The notes under the pieces: model-generated
Seen by the model: the letters and a program-made list of their open reading frames with translations, nothing else
What the model was told of the DNA's origin: nothing
Databases searched by the model: none
Shown: positions 48,101-63,100 of the stretch, piece by piece
Position numbering within the stretch: the first letter of the stretch is position 1
Layout: the number at the start of each line of letters is the position of its first letter
Made by a program: the position numbers and the translations under genes
Source of the DNA: Cryptomeria japonica
Taxonomy: Eukaryota; Streptophyta; Pinopsida; Cupressales; Cupressaceae
Direction of reading: 5' to 3'
Assembly (NCBI RefSeq): GCF_030272615.1
Contig: NC_081406.1
Location: forward strand, 116,589,783-116,653,782
Length of the DNA stretch: 64,000 nt

Positions 48101-51100
48101 TGCTGCTAACAATCTTAATCTTATTTCTCTTTTCTCTGATTCTCTAACTCTCTAACTCTTTAAAATGAATTGAGTGAGGGCTTATATAGCACTCTCAAAT
48201 ACAATGAATGGCTTGGATCTAAAGAAGATCAACAGCTGAGATTTTGACACCTAAACCCTAATTAGGGTTTGTTACAAAAAAGACCCCATTTAGATAAACA
48301 TTATCAATCCATAGCCAATAGAAAATGGCACAAATAACGAGGAAATATAGCCCAATGGGGATAAAGTTTTGGCATACAAGGCACGGGGTGGAGGCTACTA
48401 TCCGTCGTAAGTGTACGGCGTAAGAAAACCCTGGAAGAGCCAACGTGTGATACCGTACAGCATACAGCATTACTGTACGAACATAGCCTAAAGTAGAGGA
48501 ACATCTTCACCGTACGGTGTACGGTCCACGCCCACCAGCACGTGCAGAAGCATTTGCACAAGACAGAATCCGTACGGCGGCAGACAGAGAAGCGTACAGA
48601 GTACGGCGGCAACACCATATCCATACAACAGGTACTTGACAGGCCAATCAAAGAGGCAGTACACAAGTATAAAAGGCAAAGGGCGGGTCTGGCATAACAC
48701 AAGCAAGTAGCCGTACAACAAGGAAACTGAGCGGGATACAATGGGTCGTACAAACTGGCGAGACAATCTGTCAGACAGTTATAATAACGACTCAGGAAGG
48801 TGTATGGGAAGAAAAACAGAGAAAGGCAGTTGCAGTGCAGCCACAGCCATGACTGCCACAGAGCCCGCCAGTAGCAAAAAAACCAAGAGCAGATCGAAGG
48901 CGGCAAAGGACTCAGAGGGACTCACGGCAACAAATGTAGCATTCAAGAGTGTGACTGGCAGTGAATGTCGTACCTGGTGGGACGAAAACCATCTAGACCA
49001 TGTGACAAAGGAATCTCTCAAGAGGGTACAGGTTGACCACGCTGTGCAGATGCCCACATTCAACATTAAAGAGTTCGAGCCAGTCCTGCGAACCATGGTA
49101 TCAGGCTATAATCCACACGAACGAGCTTCTGTCATCCAGTTTCAAGGGCACATAGTGCGGGTTTCATTCAAACCTGAGGATTTCAAGCGAGTATTTGGCA
49201 TACCAGAGAAAGGAGCATATGCTACCAAGCCAACCACCAGAGAAAAGAAATGGTTGATGGATTTGGTGTGCAGAGACGACCTCACAGAAAAGCAGTGGAA
49301 GAGCGCCTGAGCCGACAGCAAAGGAATGAAGCGTACCTTTATCGCACCTGGGGAATGGAGGATGTTAATGGACCTAGTCAAAAGCCACCTGACGGGGGCC
49401 AGCCGCGCCTCTGACATAGCTATATGGATGATAGGATTAATGAACGAGATCATATGTGGGAAGGTGTACAATTGGAGCCAACTCCTGGCAGAAGGCATCC
49501 ACGACTTCCTGAGACTAGAACACAAAACGTTCTACATGTGTCATCATGCTATCAGCTTGTTCCTAGACGTTGTATGCCTACAGGTGCCACCAGAGGAATG
49601 GGAGACATTTGAACCAAGGGGAAGGGTAGAACCAAGTAAACCCACCATGTACTACTATATCCACCTAGACATCCTTGGCGACACGGCGCAGCCTACAAGG
49701 AAGAGGAGGAAACTAAACACTTCTATAGAGATTAAAAAGGTGAGCAGCGTAGAGGACTCAGAGGAGGTGGAAGAAACAGATAGCGGTGATGAGGGATCCC
49801 ATCTGGCAGGTCACGCAGCTGTAGAAGAGGAAGAGGAAACAAAGTCATGGCAGCAGGAGGAAGAGGAAGGGGAGGAGCAACAGGGAGGATTGCGGGCGCA
49901 ATGGAAAAGTACAAGGGTAAAATTTACACCCTCGAAACTATCCTCGGCACACCTGGTACCTCAAGAGGCGCTTGCAGTAGCTAGCCCAGTGGGAGATGTA
50001 CAACCAGTGGGGGTGCTGTTCCAAAAGATTGGAGAGGGGGAACTGCCGGCACAGCGACGAGTATCGTTGCCACAGATCAACTTGGTCGTACTTGCAGTAG
50101 AAACAAAAACTAGTACGGCAACAACAGAAACTGGTATAGTGTCAACAGAAACTGGTACGATGGTAGCAGAAACTGGTACGATGGCAGCAAGAACCGATAC
50201 GGTGTCAGCAGGAACCGGTACAGTGTCAGCTAACTTAGAGGCGGCCTTGGACACTCTGACAGATGAAGATATAAACGCCTCGCTAGACGGATGGCTAGGG
50301 CAGTTCGCACTCGCTCCACACCTTCCCCCTTCCCCTACACCAGATAACATGGCCATCGGGCCAAGCATGACTACAAATAGAGACCTCTGTCCCAGACCTG
50401 GCAGGAGAGAAATCCACTGATCCTGAACGGCAGGAAAGGGACAAGCAGAGTAGTGGACTAGCAGGAGCCCTCACAAGACTCCATATCACACCACCTGACC
50501 CGGATGACCCAGCAAGCTCACTCGGACAATTCCTAGAGGAGCTACAAGGGCTCTCTGATGTTGCACGCAACATGGCTCAGCTTACTGGGCAGATGGAAGC
50601 CGGCAATTCAATTGACGCTACACAGCTGTGTCACTTCAAGACCGAGGGGTGCAAGGATGAGTTCACACAACACTTTGAGCAACAGGGGTGGCTAGGCCAT
50701 AGTATCCCTGAGATGATTCAGAACTGGACCCATAGGCACCTGACAGGAAGTACAGGCACATTGGGCACTACCTTCCGCAGCATGGAGGGGGCCTTCTGAG
50801 AGGTGTACTTACAGATGCGGCAACATCAGATGGAAAAAGAAGCTCAGCAGATGTACTTGGAAAAGGAGGGTGAGAAGCAGGCAGAGTTGGCCACAATAGA
50901 GAGGAGCTTGAGGAAGGAGATGGAAATGAAGATGGCTACCTGTGAGGCCCGCTGCAGCATACAGGAGAAGGAGGCACAAGCATTAGCAACCCAGGTGGCA
51001 GCGCTCACTTCACAGTTGGAACAAAAAGATAAAAAACTACTGGAAGCTGCTCACATGGTAAAGAAAGCTCGGGAACGGCAATTAATGGCAGAAAAGAACC

Positions 51101-54100
51101 TGAAACTCCAGGTCGGACAGCAGCCTCCTACCACGACCACTACAGGGACGCCTCCTCCCTCTTCTCGGTCTTAGCTATGTTTTTCATTTCAGTTTCTCTT
51201 GTCTGAGTCCTATGGAAGACGACTACGTTTTTTGGGGGAGCTAATGTTAGGGGTAAAAACGTATGTTAGTATGAATAATAATTATAAGTGTGTTATGTGT
51301 ATTTATGTTTTGTTGTTGCCGAGAGGTTCCCGTCGGGTAGTTGGGAGTTGGTGACGGTTGGCAACCGGGTCTATATATTGTTTGGTTGGAAACTCGGCAG
51401 GGGGATTATGTATGGACAATTCTGGATATTGGAATAAAGACATAACTTTCTAGTCTAATCATTATCATTTGTCATTTATGTTATGATGCACAATTGTTCT
51501 GTTTCATGAATGCTTGGTACAAGTGGGAAATACTGTGTTATCTGACCATTCGCCAACTATACATGTAGGACTAAACACCTATCTCAGTTTTGTATGAGAG
51601 CATTGAATGAATAAAGAAAGCAAGTGTTATATCTCTTGAATTACTATGCTATTCTTGATTGATAATTATATGTCTATAAACTAATTTTTTGTGCTTTGAA
51701 TAGTTGTATAATCCATTTAGCAAGTAAACAAGATTTTTAGTATGATTGCAATATTCCCACTCAACTTAAGATTATGGACTTCAATTTTAAAGTGAAAACA
51801 AACTAAAGATAATGCCAGCAAACTAAATTGACAATCAAAGCAAAGCCCAAGCAATTCAAAAACAGATATTTCTTCAAAAAAGCAGATGTTTTCGGGAAAA
51901 AGCCTCAAGATACAAATCCTATGACTTTGCACATCAAAATGCCAGAGACCACCAAGCTGTGAGCTTCATCCTAATTAATATCATCTCAACTTTTATAATA
52001 CCCAAGAAAACACATTGGCCCCAACTTTTCCTAATGAATACATGTCCCTTGAATTGAAAACCTCCTATGCAGTGGACATCCACTACTTAATCACTCACAA
52101 GTGAGAAGAAAAGCAACTCACAGAGCATCAAATGCATAGGTGGCAAGATACACAGCAGGATTAATAAATAATATCAACTGTGAAATCTGGGGGCAAAGGG
52201 ATATGGAATGTACAACTCAATTCCTCAAATAAGATAAAATAGAATATCAAGTAGAAAATCAATTGTAAAAATGGCCACCAAGCTAAATGGTACACAACCA
52301 TATTGAAATCTGCAGGATATTGTTAATGTATTGACAATAAGAATATAGCACGACATAGAATAGAGATCAATGAGCCATGGACTCAATTGTATGATAGTAG
52401 ATGCAATGAATTTCTTTGTATTATGCATGGCCAAGACAATAACTGATTAATATATAATAATACACCTTACCAGAAACAGCTGCACTTATATCCTCTTCAC
52501 AGCTTGCAACAGCATTGCCTCGGCCATCATAAGCAAGGCGTCTACTTTTTATCATCAGTGGATAAGAAAACAAATCACCTGCTAATTTTGCACTTTCAAA
52601 GCAGTCAATCTGCAACCAAGTGCATTATCAATTTAACAAAGTTTTCAAGAGCTACAAAACCTAATAGAACAAAAGTTAATATCCCCTAACCTTAACACTA
52701 AATGATATGAAAAACTAATAATCGTACCTGCATAAAATCTGGGAGGGGGACATCATGTTCACGAAAATGAATCTTCTGCAAATATTTGTCCTATAAACAA
52801 AATAATAATCAACTGTTTGGAACACAGATTTGATGTCTATATCATAGTTCAAACACTTGAACTCAACTAAAACTTGGAGTTGCAAATACCTCATTCGGAG
52901 TCAAACTCAGCAAATAAAATAGATTATGTAAATATGCAAAAAAAAAAATTGCACAAGGAATGAATTTAGAGAACACATTCATCTATTTTGATTATCAGTT
53001 TGGCATGCATCAATTATTACATGTGTCAAATAACTCAAAGGCTCAAAATTCAAATTTTCAAATATTGCACTACTGCAGTAATATTCAACCTCAAACTACA
53101 AGGTAAATCAAAACCATTCTCCAAAGGGATTATTAAGTATGTCATCTTCTAGTGTTTTTGCTTCCAACCTTGCTGTTTCTCTCTCCATTTCAGCAAGATC
53201 TTAGTCATTGAACATTACATCGACATCTTTAGCAATCAAATATGAATATGGATCAACGTCATTAAAGTAGATGGCATTATGAGAATCCTTCCTCTCCATC
53301 TTTTTTGTGTGAAGGTGAACATTATATTGGACAAAACCAAGGTCGGTAGAAGGCACTTGGGTTAACTTGTTTCTCTTCTTTCTGTAAATGCTCTCAAATG
53401 GGCTCTAGTTGCACTCACACCTAAAGCACTACAAGGATAACACAAAACAAATAACTTGCTCTTGAAGATTTGTTGTTCAAGCACCATAATCTTCCCACCA
53501 TAAATATACAAATAAAACAACAAAAAAATTATATGTATTAAGTAAACTTTGTAGGATTAATTTAAAATTGCATTTATCAAAGAAGTGTATAATTTGAGAA
53601 CTCGGTTTCTTTTATCTCTCCTTTGAATGCATTGAAAATCACTATGTTACCCCGAGTTTCCAGAACGGGGAACGGGGGGACAGGGAAACGGGTTTCCAGG
53701 GTGGATTTTTTTTCCCACAGCAGGGGACAGCAGGGGACAGCAGGGGACAGCAGGGGATGGCAGTGGGGACAGGTACATAAAAAATAGGAAAAATTTAATA
53801 TATATAGGGAAATTTTAAATATTCGTATAAAACATGGATAAAGCATGCTTATATACATTATAAAACCTTAACATATAACGTTTGTGTTAAATAATTTAAA
53901 TTGAGAGTTTGCATGAGAGTGGAAGTCAAACAAATAATCAAAATTCAATCATTAATTTTATGGGACAGCCAGAGTATGGGTTTCCGAAAGTTCCAAGTTT
54001 CCAGGACATCCCCGTTTCCATGACAAGTCAAATTATGCCGGAAACGCATCCCCGGGTAACACTGGAAAATCAAGATAAAGAAAAGAACCTCCCTTCCATA

Positions 54101-57100
54101 GACTGTAGACCTGCAACTCATCTAAAATTGTGTACCAAGGCTTTCAAGTGTCATTCTCTCTATGCATGAGGTAAGACCCACGATAACCACCTCATCCACC
54201 TTATAGGAATTAGAGAGGACAATTTTAAGCATAAGTACCCTATGGCATGTTGGCTGGTGGGCTTCTTTGGTTCATCTGCAATCAAAAATTTGCCAAATGG
54301 ATTCATATTTTCTAATGTTTCCACTATAATAATACAATATGGCCTTTGTGGCCAAATCAAGATAACTCATCAGCATTTTATTTTCATAGACCTTGACCAG
54401 AGGCTTTGTCACCCAAAACCAACAAATTAAAACTTCATAAACCATAAGTTTATAAGTCACCTTCAATATCTCTTTTGCACTCTTGGGGAACAATGCCATT
54501 GAGTGTATGTGACCTTTTTCGCTTTGCCTTTTGCAATATCTACACTCCAGACACCAATTGCTTAAAAGTGTATGCTTGAGAGAAGATAATACCTTATAAT
54601 GCTTTGCAAAGTGATGAAGTTTGTTGGAAATTGTGTAGACTTGATCACACAGGTTTTCTTCCTTTCATATGCTAAGCACCCATGTATGGTTGTAGATAAA
54701 TGTTGTGGTGTTCCTAACATCTTCAACCACACTATTGACCAACCAAATCTTCCCAATGTCCTCAAACATTAATTTAATAACATGAGCAATGCAAGCCCTC
54801 CGAAACAATAGTGGCATGCACTAGTAGTGACAAATTGAACAACATTCTTCACTCCCACCTCTTGCACTACTACCTTCAACAAAATGCACAAATTCTTTGC
54901 ATTCTTGACTATGTGAAGTATCTATGGACTTCAAAAACATAACTATGCCATTGTGATCCACTGGAAAGTTGATTGGGATCCTATTTATATCATCTCTCCA
55001 TCCATCTGACAAAATCCTAAACCCTTTTTCTAACATATTGTCTTTTGGTCTTTACTATTAGGTGTGTATTTTTTCGGCTTTTAGAGCTTCTCTTAGTTCT
55101 TAGTAATATCTTCAAGTGAAGATTGTGCACCTAGAACATTGTGAATATTGAAGAAGCTAGAAAAATTAATAAAGCTTGAACTTCCTTACATATGATTGAA
55201 GGAACATCAAATCCATGGACCATCAAAAGAGTATCCCAATGTATCAAGGTACCTTGTAATTCATTGCTAATGCAACTGCTTCCCTCATCCTCTTTCTTCC
55301 AATTTTCTTCTCATCATAGATTTAAAGTAGTGCATTCATTTTTCATTGCACTTCTTCCTCCACTTGGACACACAACTTAACATCTCAACCAACCATTTGA
55401 GCAAGCTAGTATTTGAGGCAATTAATACCTCCTCTCATATTATAATTAAACCCATTATAATTACAACTTGCCTTACCATTTCTGGCACCCAATTAGTGAT
55501 GTTTTCATGCAAGGTCTTTGTCATCTTGCATAATCCCTTACCTTGAACACAATAGAGAATCTAGATTCTAGACATTAAAAGGAAAAAGTAAGCAACAAGA
55601 TCTTAAAATATGAAAGGAAAAAGAAATTAAAACCAAAGTAAACGCTTGTTAAATCACATTCCACCCATTTATAAATCCTCCCAATCACCCAACAGTCACT
55701 TCACATGGTTCAAATTCAAATTTTTGAAGACACAAATACAATGAAAGTAAAAATTTCAGGTTTTGCGTAGGTTTTTTTGTTTCCAAATCTTCTTGTTAGA
55801 CTAGATAGGTCTAAGTGAATCCCAACAAGAAAATCATACAATAATTTGTAATTTTTTCCATTCAAATAGGTCATAAGTCATAGGCAAGTTACTCACCCTA
55901 TTGTAAAATTCAAAGTAATCACAATCTAACAAATTTTAGATCTATGGTCTATATATTATTGTTTATGAAGAGAAAAACCAAGACGACAATATTTTTTTCA
56001 AATTTCCAGGTGAAAATTTTGTAAACACCCTTCAACTAGTTTGAGATGTGTTGTACCCATATGAATTTTTTCATACTTAGTCATTCTTCATCTAAAAACA
56101 TTGATCCTCTTCTTCAAATCCTCATGCATTGTGCTTTGTTTTGTGTATTTTTTAACTCTAACCAATTTTCTCTCAAAGCCAACAATAAGATCTCTTAAAC
56201 GTTCAGGCAAGGCAATAAAAGAGTTTGAACAAAGATATGGTTGAGGGGAGAAAAGTGATAGAAGAGGCTAAAATGTGTGATTTCTAACTAAGTGTCAAAA
56301 GGGGTAGGAACTGCTATTTAAGTGAGTTTTGTGCTGATCATTGGAGCATGATGGAGTGATTTTAGAAACTTTTCACAAGTTGTGACACTATCAGGACAAA
56401 ACCCTGATTGTTGCAAGAAGGTTAGATGAACCCTAACCTACCTTATTCCATTTTCACTCCCAAATCAGCAATTTCCTTATTTTATTGCATTCCTGCACAG
56501 GTCTGGGGGATTTTGGGCAGATTTTGAGCCACATCAAGGGCAGATCTGGAGTGCTGTGGTGAAGGACTGCTGTGAAGACTCATCTGAAGGTTCAGGAAAC
56601 CCTAGGCACACTAAATTCATCTGAGTTTTCCAAGCCAAGAGCAGATTGTGATGGAGTTCAGCCAGATCTTAGGATAATTGCTGGGCTATATCAGGCTAAG
56701 CATGGGCAAACAAGGCACAGATCTGAGTACCTGGGAGTTAGTTATCTGTGGATTTGTCCAATTGAGGGTATCACACCTGAATCTAGGGCAAATGTGAAGT
56801 GTGAACCCTGCCTCCTAGGAGAGTTATGCTGGTGTTATAGATCAGAACTCAGAAATCAGGCTTAATCTGGTCAACGTATTTCACTATCAGCAGCAAGTGA
56901 TTCTGTACTTTCATGGCTCCGACCTCTGGTTATTTCTGGGACAATTTTGTCAACATTTTTCTTGCAAATATAAGCGGGGATTGGTGATATTGTTTCCTTG
57001 TATGAAGTTGAAAAAAAAAGACAAGTAGTCATTGATTTCTTTCAACCTTGGTGTTCAGTTTCATGTCTTAATTCCATATTTACAAAGCTACTTCTGAGTT

Positions 57101-60100
57101 ATACCTTACCAGATCTGATTGCAATAATATTTGTAAACCCTAGGATCTTTACATATTTTCCAATATGTAAAATCCCAATGGCAAGCTATGCAAATCCACT
57201 CAATATGGATTTGTAGCCTATCAAAAAAGATTCAGAGAATGTGTTTATTTATTGTTCCAAACTCTTTTTTTCTACCACAGGCCATATATTATCAAATGTT
57301 TGTCACTAATTCACACACTAAGAGCACCAAAAAACTAGCCAACTCTATAAATCAAAGTCAACAAAAAGTATACAATCAGAGTTTCAGGTTTACAAGAGAA
57401 GGAAAGTTCAAGAAGAAAAAAAAAGTCTAGCATAAAGAGGGAACACGGCCATTTTAGCAAATTCATCATAACCACATCAATGTATGTTATGTCCCATTTT
57501 CCAAGTTTAGCTAGTCGGAAAACCCTTAGCTTAATATTTTATTTCCCATAGGCTATTTGGGTGATATAAGGGAAATAATTTAATAATTTATCTCAAGTTG
57601 TCCAAAATGTAGCTTTTAAGTTATATTCATACAAAATCATCTTACATTTTATTATTAAAAAAGTTGTTTTAAAAGAGAAACCAAAAAGTGTCCCCAAGCA
57701 TGGGGAACAAAGTGATGTTATTTTTTAAAGTTTTCCTAGACCTTTTTTGGAAAGAAAAGGGAAAAAATTAAAAAAATTAATTAATATTTTATTTCTTCAA
57801 AAGTGCCTAAAAAAGAAGGGTTTGGGCAAGGGAGAAAGTATTCCAATTTTCATCAAATCCAATTCTTTAAGATTGAACTTAGTTCATTCATTCTATTCTA
57901 AGATGAAAAACCTTTTGGCAAAATGGAATCCAGGACAAAAATCCTCCTATTTTTCTGAGCAATTCCATCCATGGATAACTTGTGCATTGCAATTTGAAAA
58001 CAAAAGCCCTCGTCTGCGTGAGTAATTCCACTTACAGATTAACAATGTCTTGATCAATTGAAAAAGATCTTTCCAGTTTGAGCAGTTGCATGTTAGCATC
58101 TAGCAATTGTATTTAAGTGATCAAAAGTGGCATGTCAATGTTCAACAATTGCATGTCATATTCAGCAGTTGCATATCAATGTTCAATAGTTGCACATTGT
58201 GGTTTCCACAGTGATTTCTCATTCAGAGGTTTCATTGTATGACAACCATATCATTTGATTTGATGCTGATGGGGTAGTATCATTTATTTGATGCTGATTG
58301 AGTATCCACTTTGATGGGTCAGTGTTTTGCTGACGTCTTAGTAAGATGCGGATGTGGGTACACATGTTTTGACATGTTTTCAATATTTCTATAGTGATAT
58401 CTGGACAGTTTGGTATCGCACGTAGTGATAAGTTACAAAGGAGCTAACTAAGGCATTATCAATTTATCTTCTAGGCAGAAACACAGTATTTTGGTCCACA
58501 TTCTTCGGAATAGCAAGATATTGTTTTGCGGCTCAGAAGTTAAGTTTGTAGAGCTGAAAGGATGCTATATCCAAAGTTTTAAGTTACCACTCCTTCTGCA
58601 AAGAAAGTTAGAGATAACAATGTGCCGGACTGTACTAAGGCAAAGTAGAGGATCTCAGCGGGCAAGTTGGAATGCTCCACATTTTACCACACTGAACAAT
58701 ATGGTCAAGCAGTTTTAAAGACACGAAGAGATGTCTAAGGTATATTCTATTCAAGTTCCAGATAATTTGGTGCAAAGCAAGTTCAGTTTTCAAAGTGTCA
58801 AAGTGATACAATTGAACTGGTATACTTTGTCTTCACCTGTACAAGTGGTTGTGTGCTTGCACCAATAGAAGGTTGTGCATTTCTACTATGTGTGCCTATG
58901 TGGATATCTCATAAGTGCTCAAGGTTTGAAGCACATGAATTTTCTCCATGATTCTGGCACTGCAAGAAGCTTAGAGTTAATTACACTATGTCAGTAATGA
59001 TTAATAGACCGACAAGACATGGTTTTCATACTTGCGCCATGTTTCTTTGTGTTCACGCCACTTTGAGAGGTTGTATTTAGATGTCTTTGGGCCAAGTTGA
59101 ACCTTGTTTTGAACTGCAACGTGTTGTCTCTCTTGACATATGTGTTTTGTGGCCGACTGGTAAAACATTACATGTTTCATTTACAACTGACCTAATTGAT
59201 GTTTCGGAAACTTGTAGAGGGTATATCATGTGGCTGACTGGTAAAACAATATATGTCTCATCCACACATTATCTTGAAGCCGACCTAGTTGATGTTTCGA
59301 ATATTGCGGAGTATATATATCTATAAAAGATCAAGCTTGTTCAAAAAGTAAAATAGAGGATGAAAAAGGTGTGAATGCTGAAGGTAGTGAGCTGGAAGCA
59401 GCTAATGATGCAGAGAAGATATATTGTTGACTGACAAGTGGAATAGAGCCATCAAAATCAATCATTCTTTTGTACTACCAATTGTATTTCAGGGAGTTGT
59501 AGCTTCCTTGGGTTGGTGCCCTAAAAGTTGTAATCTTATTTTATATTATTGTGAGACTAGATTTGAACAGTAGATCCAAGAAGCTTTCTCACAGTGATTT
59601 TCCCTTGTTGGGTTTTCCACGTAAATCTAGTATTATGGTTGTGTGCTTCTGTGTTTCTCTTCTTGTAGTTAGATAATTGCATTTGATGAATTGCTGATCT
59701 AATTGACGAAATTGTTTAAGTACTGATTCATTCACCCCCTCTCAGTATGTTGGAAACTTGAGTTGTGTTTTGTTGTCATTGATGTCAACATGTCCTGTGT
59801 TGTCATTGATGTCAACATGTCCTGTGTTGTCATTGATGTCAACCTATCTTGTGTTATCATGTGAGTTTTTTGGTATTGTTGAGTTGTCTAGTGAAAATGT
59901 TTAAAAAATGGTGTAATGGAAGTTTCAATATGCAGGAAAGAGCATTTATGTGTTCTCGTATTGTGGAGATGTTGAAGTGTTTCCAAAAGGAAGATATAGT
60001 AGAAGTTTCAATATGCAAGAAACAATATTTAAGCAAGAAAGAGTTTTTAAAGTCCCAATGGAAGAATGTCTTGCATTCCTCCTGTATGTGAAGATTATGT

Positions 60101-63100
60101 GTTATGATTCTGAATATAATGTCTATGTTCTGTATATATTGCACCATCAAATTTGCAAGTCCTCTATTGCTTAAATGGTAGAGTTGGTTGTTTTTTCTAA
60201 CAATAAGGTTGTTTGTCCGAACATGTCTAGAGAATGCCTAGTAGCTTATGAAATATGTGGATTCAAGTGTTGCGGTTTGGAGGACATGTTCGTGTGGTTT
60301 GTGCAGTGTTCTAGTTCAGTTTTCAAGTGATGATTTGATTGGCAAGTGGAGTTATGATGCTCCGAGTTTGTGTTATCAACTAGTCTGATTTTCGGTTGAC
60401 CATGGTATTGTATCCTACTTGGATCATATTCTTTTGAACTGGGTTTGCTTTGAAGGATGAGTTTGATTATTGTTTTGGATTTCACCATGGCGTGTGTAGA
60501 TCCGCATTGTGGAATTTGCATTGGAGATTTGTTTTGGGGCTGACTAGTTAATGTGCTTTAATGTTTATCTACACATTTCATTTGATGTTGGCTTTAGAAG
60601 ATGTATTAGCGTGTGCGGTTCACTGGAATCATTTGAAAGGGATGTACTATGATGTTTTTGGGTTCTCTTTATCTCCTAGAGTGGAACACAATGGTTGTTA
60701 TTGGTCCAAGTGGCCAAATTTATGTAATATTGTTCATTTTATCTATGACCAACCTAGTTAAGGGTTTTAATGATTAATCTTGTATATAAAGGAGTGTGAA
60801 TGTATGAGTGATGGTATGGAAGGAGTGTGAATTGGCAAGCAGCAAATATTGGTGGTTTGCAAGTAGATTTGATATTGAGGTTACGTGAAAGTCAGTTGTG
60901 AAAAGCTTTGATGATAATATCTTCTGTATGACAGAGTTTTGAGATAGAGTTTGAAGACAGATATGTTCACCATGATCTTGGTCACTTGACACAATGGTTC
61001 AAGGACAATTTCATGATCAAGAGATCTTGTTATTTCAATTCAACTATTCCTTTCTTTGTCAGAAAGCAATGAGTCTCTTAGCAGCTTTTTGTATCTTGCC
61101 TTGAGATAGTGTGTTTCAGCTCTACAAGTCACTTGTATCTTGCCCTAAGGTTGTGTCCCTTAGTTCTGCAAGTCCACCCAAGAGCAATGAGCTTCGGAGG
61201 CAACAATGTAATAAATTATATTCATATTGTGAGCCTGATTCTCATTGTGGTTTTTCCCTGCTTGGGTTTTCCATGTAAATTTGGTGTTCATGTGTTTGTT
61301 GTGCTTTATGCTTTCATGATTTATTACTGTTGTGACTATATGGTTGTGGTTTAAAGTTTGAAGATCATAAATTAGGTACTTTTGAGGCCCAAACCGATTC
61401 ACCCCCCCTTAGCCCTCTGGTGTGTTCAACAAACATTGATCTCATGAACACGTGAACACTTTCCCCAAAGCTATTTCATCTCCAACTTCTAGATCCACTT
61501 CCTAGCATTCATCCCATGTACTTTCTCATGTCCACACCTTGCCTAAGTATGACCGTCCTCAAAAAACTAGAATACCCAAATCTAAAAAAGCCCCACAGGC
61601 CAACCCAAATCTCCTTAGAATCCATCATGAAATTGAAGAAGCCTTCACAATCAAAGTAAATATATAATGGAAGCACACGCTTATAACCCCTTCATGGAAA
61701 CAACCTTGCTTAGGCATCTTCATGTTGTTGTCAAACAAGGGAGAATTGACTCCTGAGGTATTGCATTGTAGATTCAATGCGATTATAGAAAATAATGATC
61801 ATACTCTTCAAGCACTTAATTCCTTGTTTCTCTCATAAAATGCTAGTTGGAAGAAGATGACAAACTCGTTGAGGGAAGTGTTCTAACAACAATGTCATGT
61901 GAGGAGCCATCCAGCAAGCAGATTTAGTCCAACCATCTATGACTATCAGCCCATGGCAAGTAGTGCACGACAATGACTGACTCCATTTCCCTCATGGCTA
62001 CCTTTTTCCACAGAAGTAGCAGCTTTATTCAGCCTTCTTATGTTATCAACTGAATTTCACTATCTTTTTCTGTGCATACTTCTCTATGAAGGTTTTTGTG
62101 TTCTCACAAAAGCAATTTTGTAAAAGTCTAGTGATTCAATCACTAGACTATTTGCACAAATCAACTGACAAAAATAGAAATTTGATTCGTCAAACCCAGT
62201 TGTTGTGACTCTCAAAGAGTTGACAAAATTCTAAATCTGTCATCCTTTTTAACAATTTCTCTTATATCAATACAATTTTTTACACAGTTATATTGCATGT
62301 TAATTAGACCTACATGATTCATAGAATATTTAAATTAGACCATGAAATCACTGTTATCCACCATAAGAATGTATGCTTCTGGAAAACAATTGCAAATGGG
62401 TGTCATAGATGGTATATCAGACATGTCTACACTCTATGCAGCACATCAGGGCCAGAGGACAAGGTTATATTATGGAAAAATGCTCAGGCAACTCCTGTCT
62501 TAGAGTACACATCACACATTGCCATTATCACAACATAGTCACTTTATCTCTATCTTGACTCCTAATAATAGATTTTTATAATCACGTCATCTCTATCCTG
62601 ACTCCTAAAAATAGGTTGGTAAATATTGGTCAGTTGAATTCTATACCAAAATCAATATTAGCCCGTAAAAAAGCTAACACACCCTGATGGCCTAGGTACA
62701 GACATCAAAAAGGCATCAGCAATAACCTTAGTTATAAAACCAGAAAGCCCATTTTGTGAAAATTGCAGCCTATCAGCATCAACAGGATAGAAGAATATTT
62801 GTGCTCATTTCCCTCCAGATTAGTTGGCTGCTGCTTTTTTCTTTTATCAGTAATTAAAATTCGCAGAGCATTAGGGTTTCTTTAAGGAATATAATATAAA
62901 ATTATTTTCCAGTAAAGCATTTACTGAAATAAAAAATAATGCAGGAATCTTAGTGACAACGACAACATCAACCTTGAAAGACATGAAATGTTAATTGATG
63001 AAAATGTTTGATAATTTTGTGTACTTCTTCTTTGTTTGCCAAATTTCTAAGGCATCTAAAATAAATTCATAGCAGTATGTTCCTCCGGATTATTGGGAAA

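Larger units (their letters stand above)
53108..55560 (-). mobile_element. hAT-3 transposon remnant
   Basis: Three transposase parts are recognisable in minus-strand order: a BED-finger tail near 55.3-55.5 kb ([13 protein letters not shown] then LAQMVG), a catalytic-region piece at 54.6-55.04 kb ([20 protein letters not shown]) and the dimerisation region at 53108-53420. Stops and frameshifts are frequent. A MITE interrupts it at 53646-54060. Terminal repeats were not identified. Confidence 0.65.

Noticed and set aside
48304-48906. 200-codon Cys/Leu/Tyr-rich minus-strand ORF
   Set aside because: It is antisense to the promoter and start of element D, with codon composition explained by the complement of that sequence.
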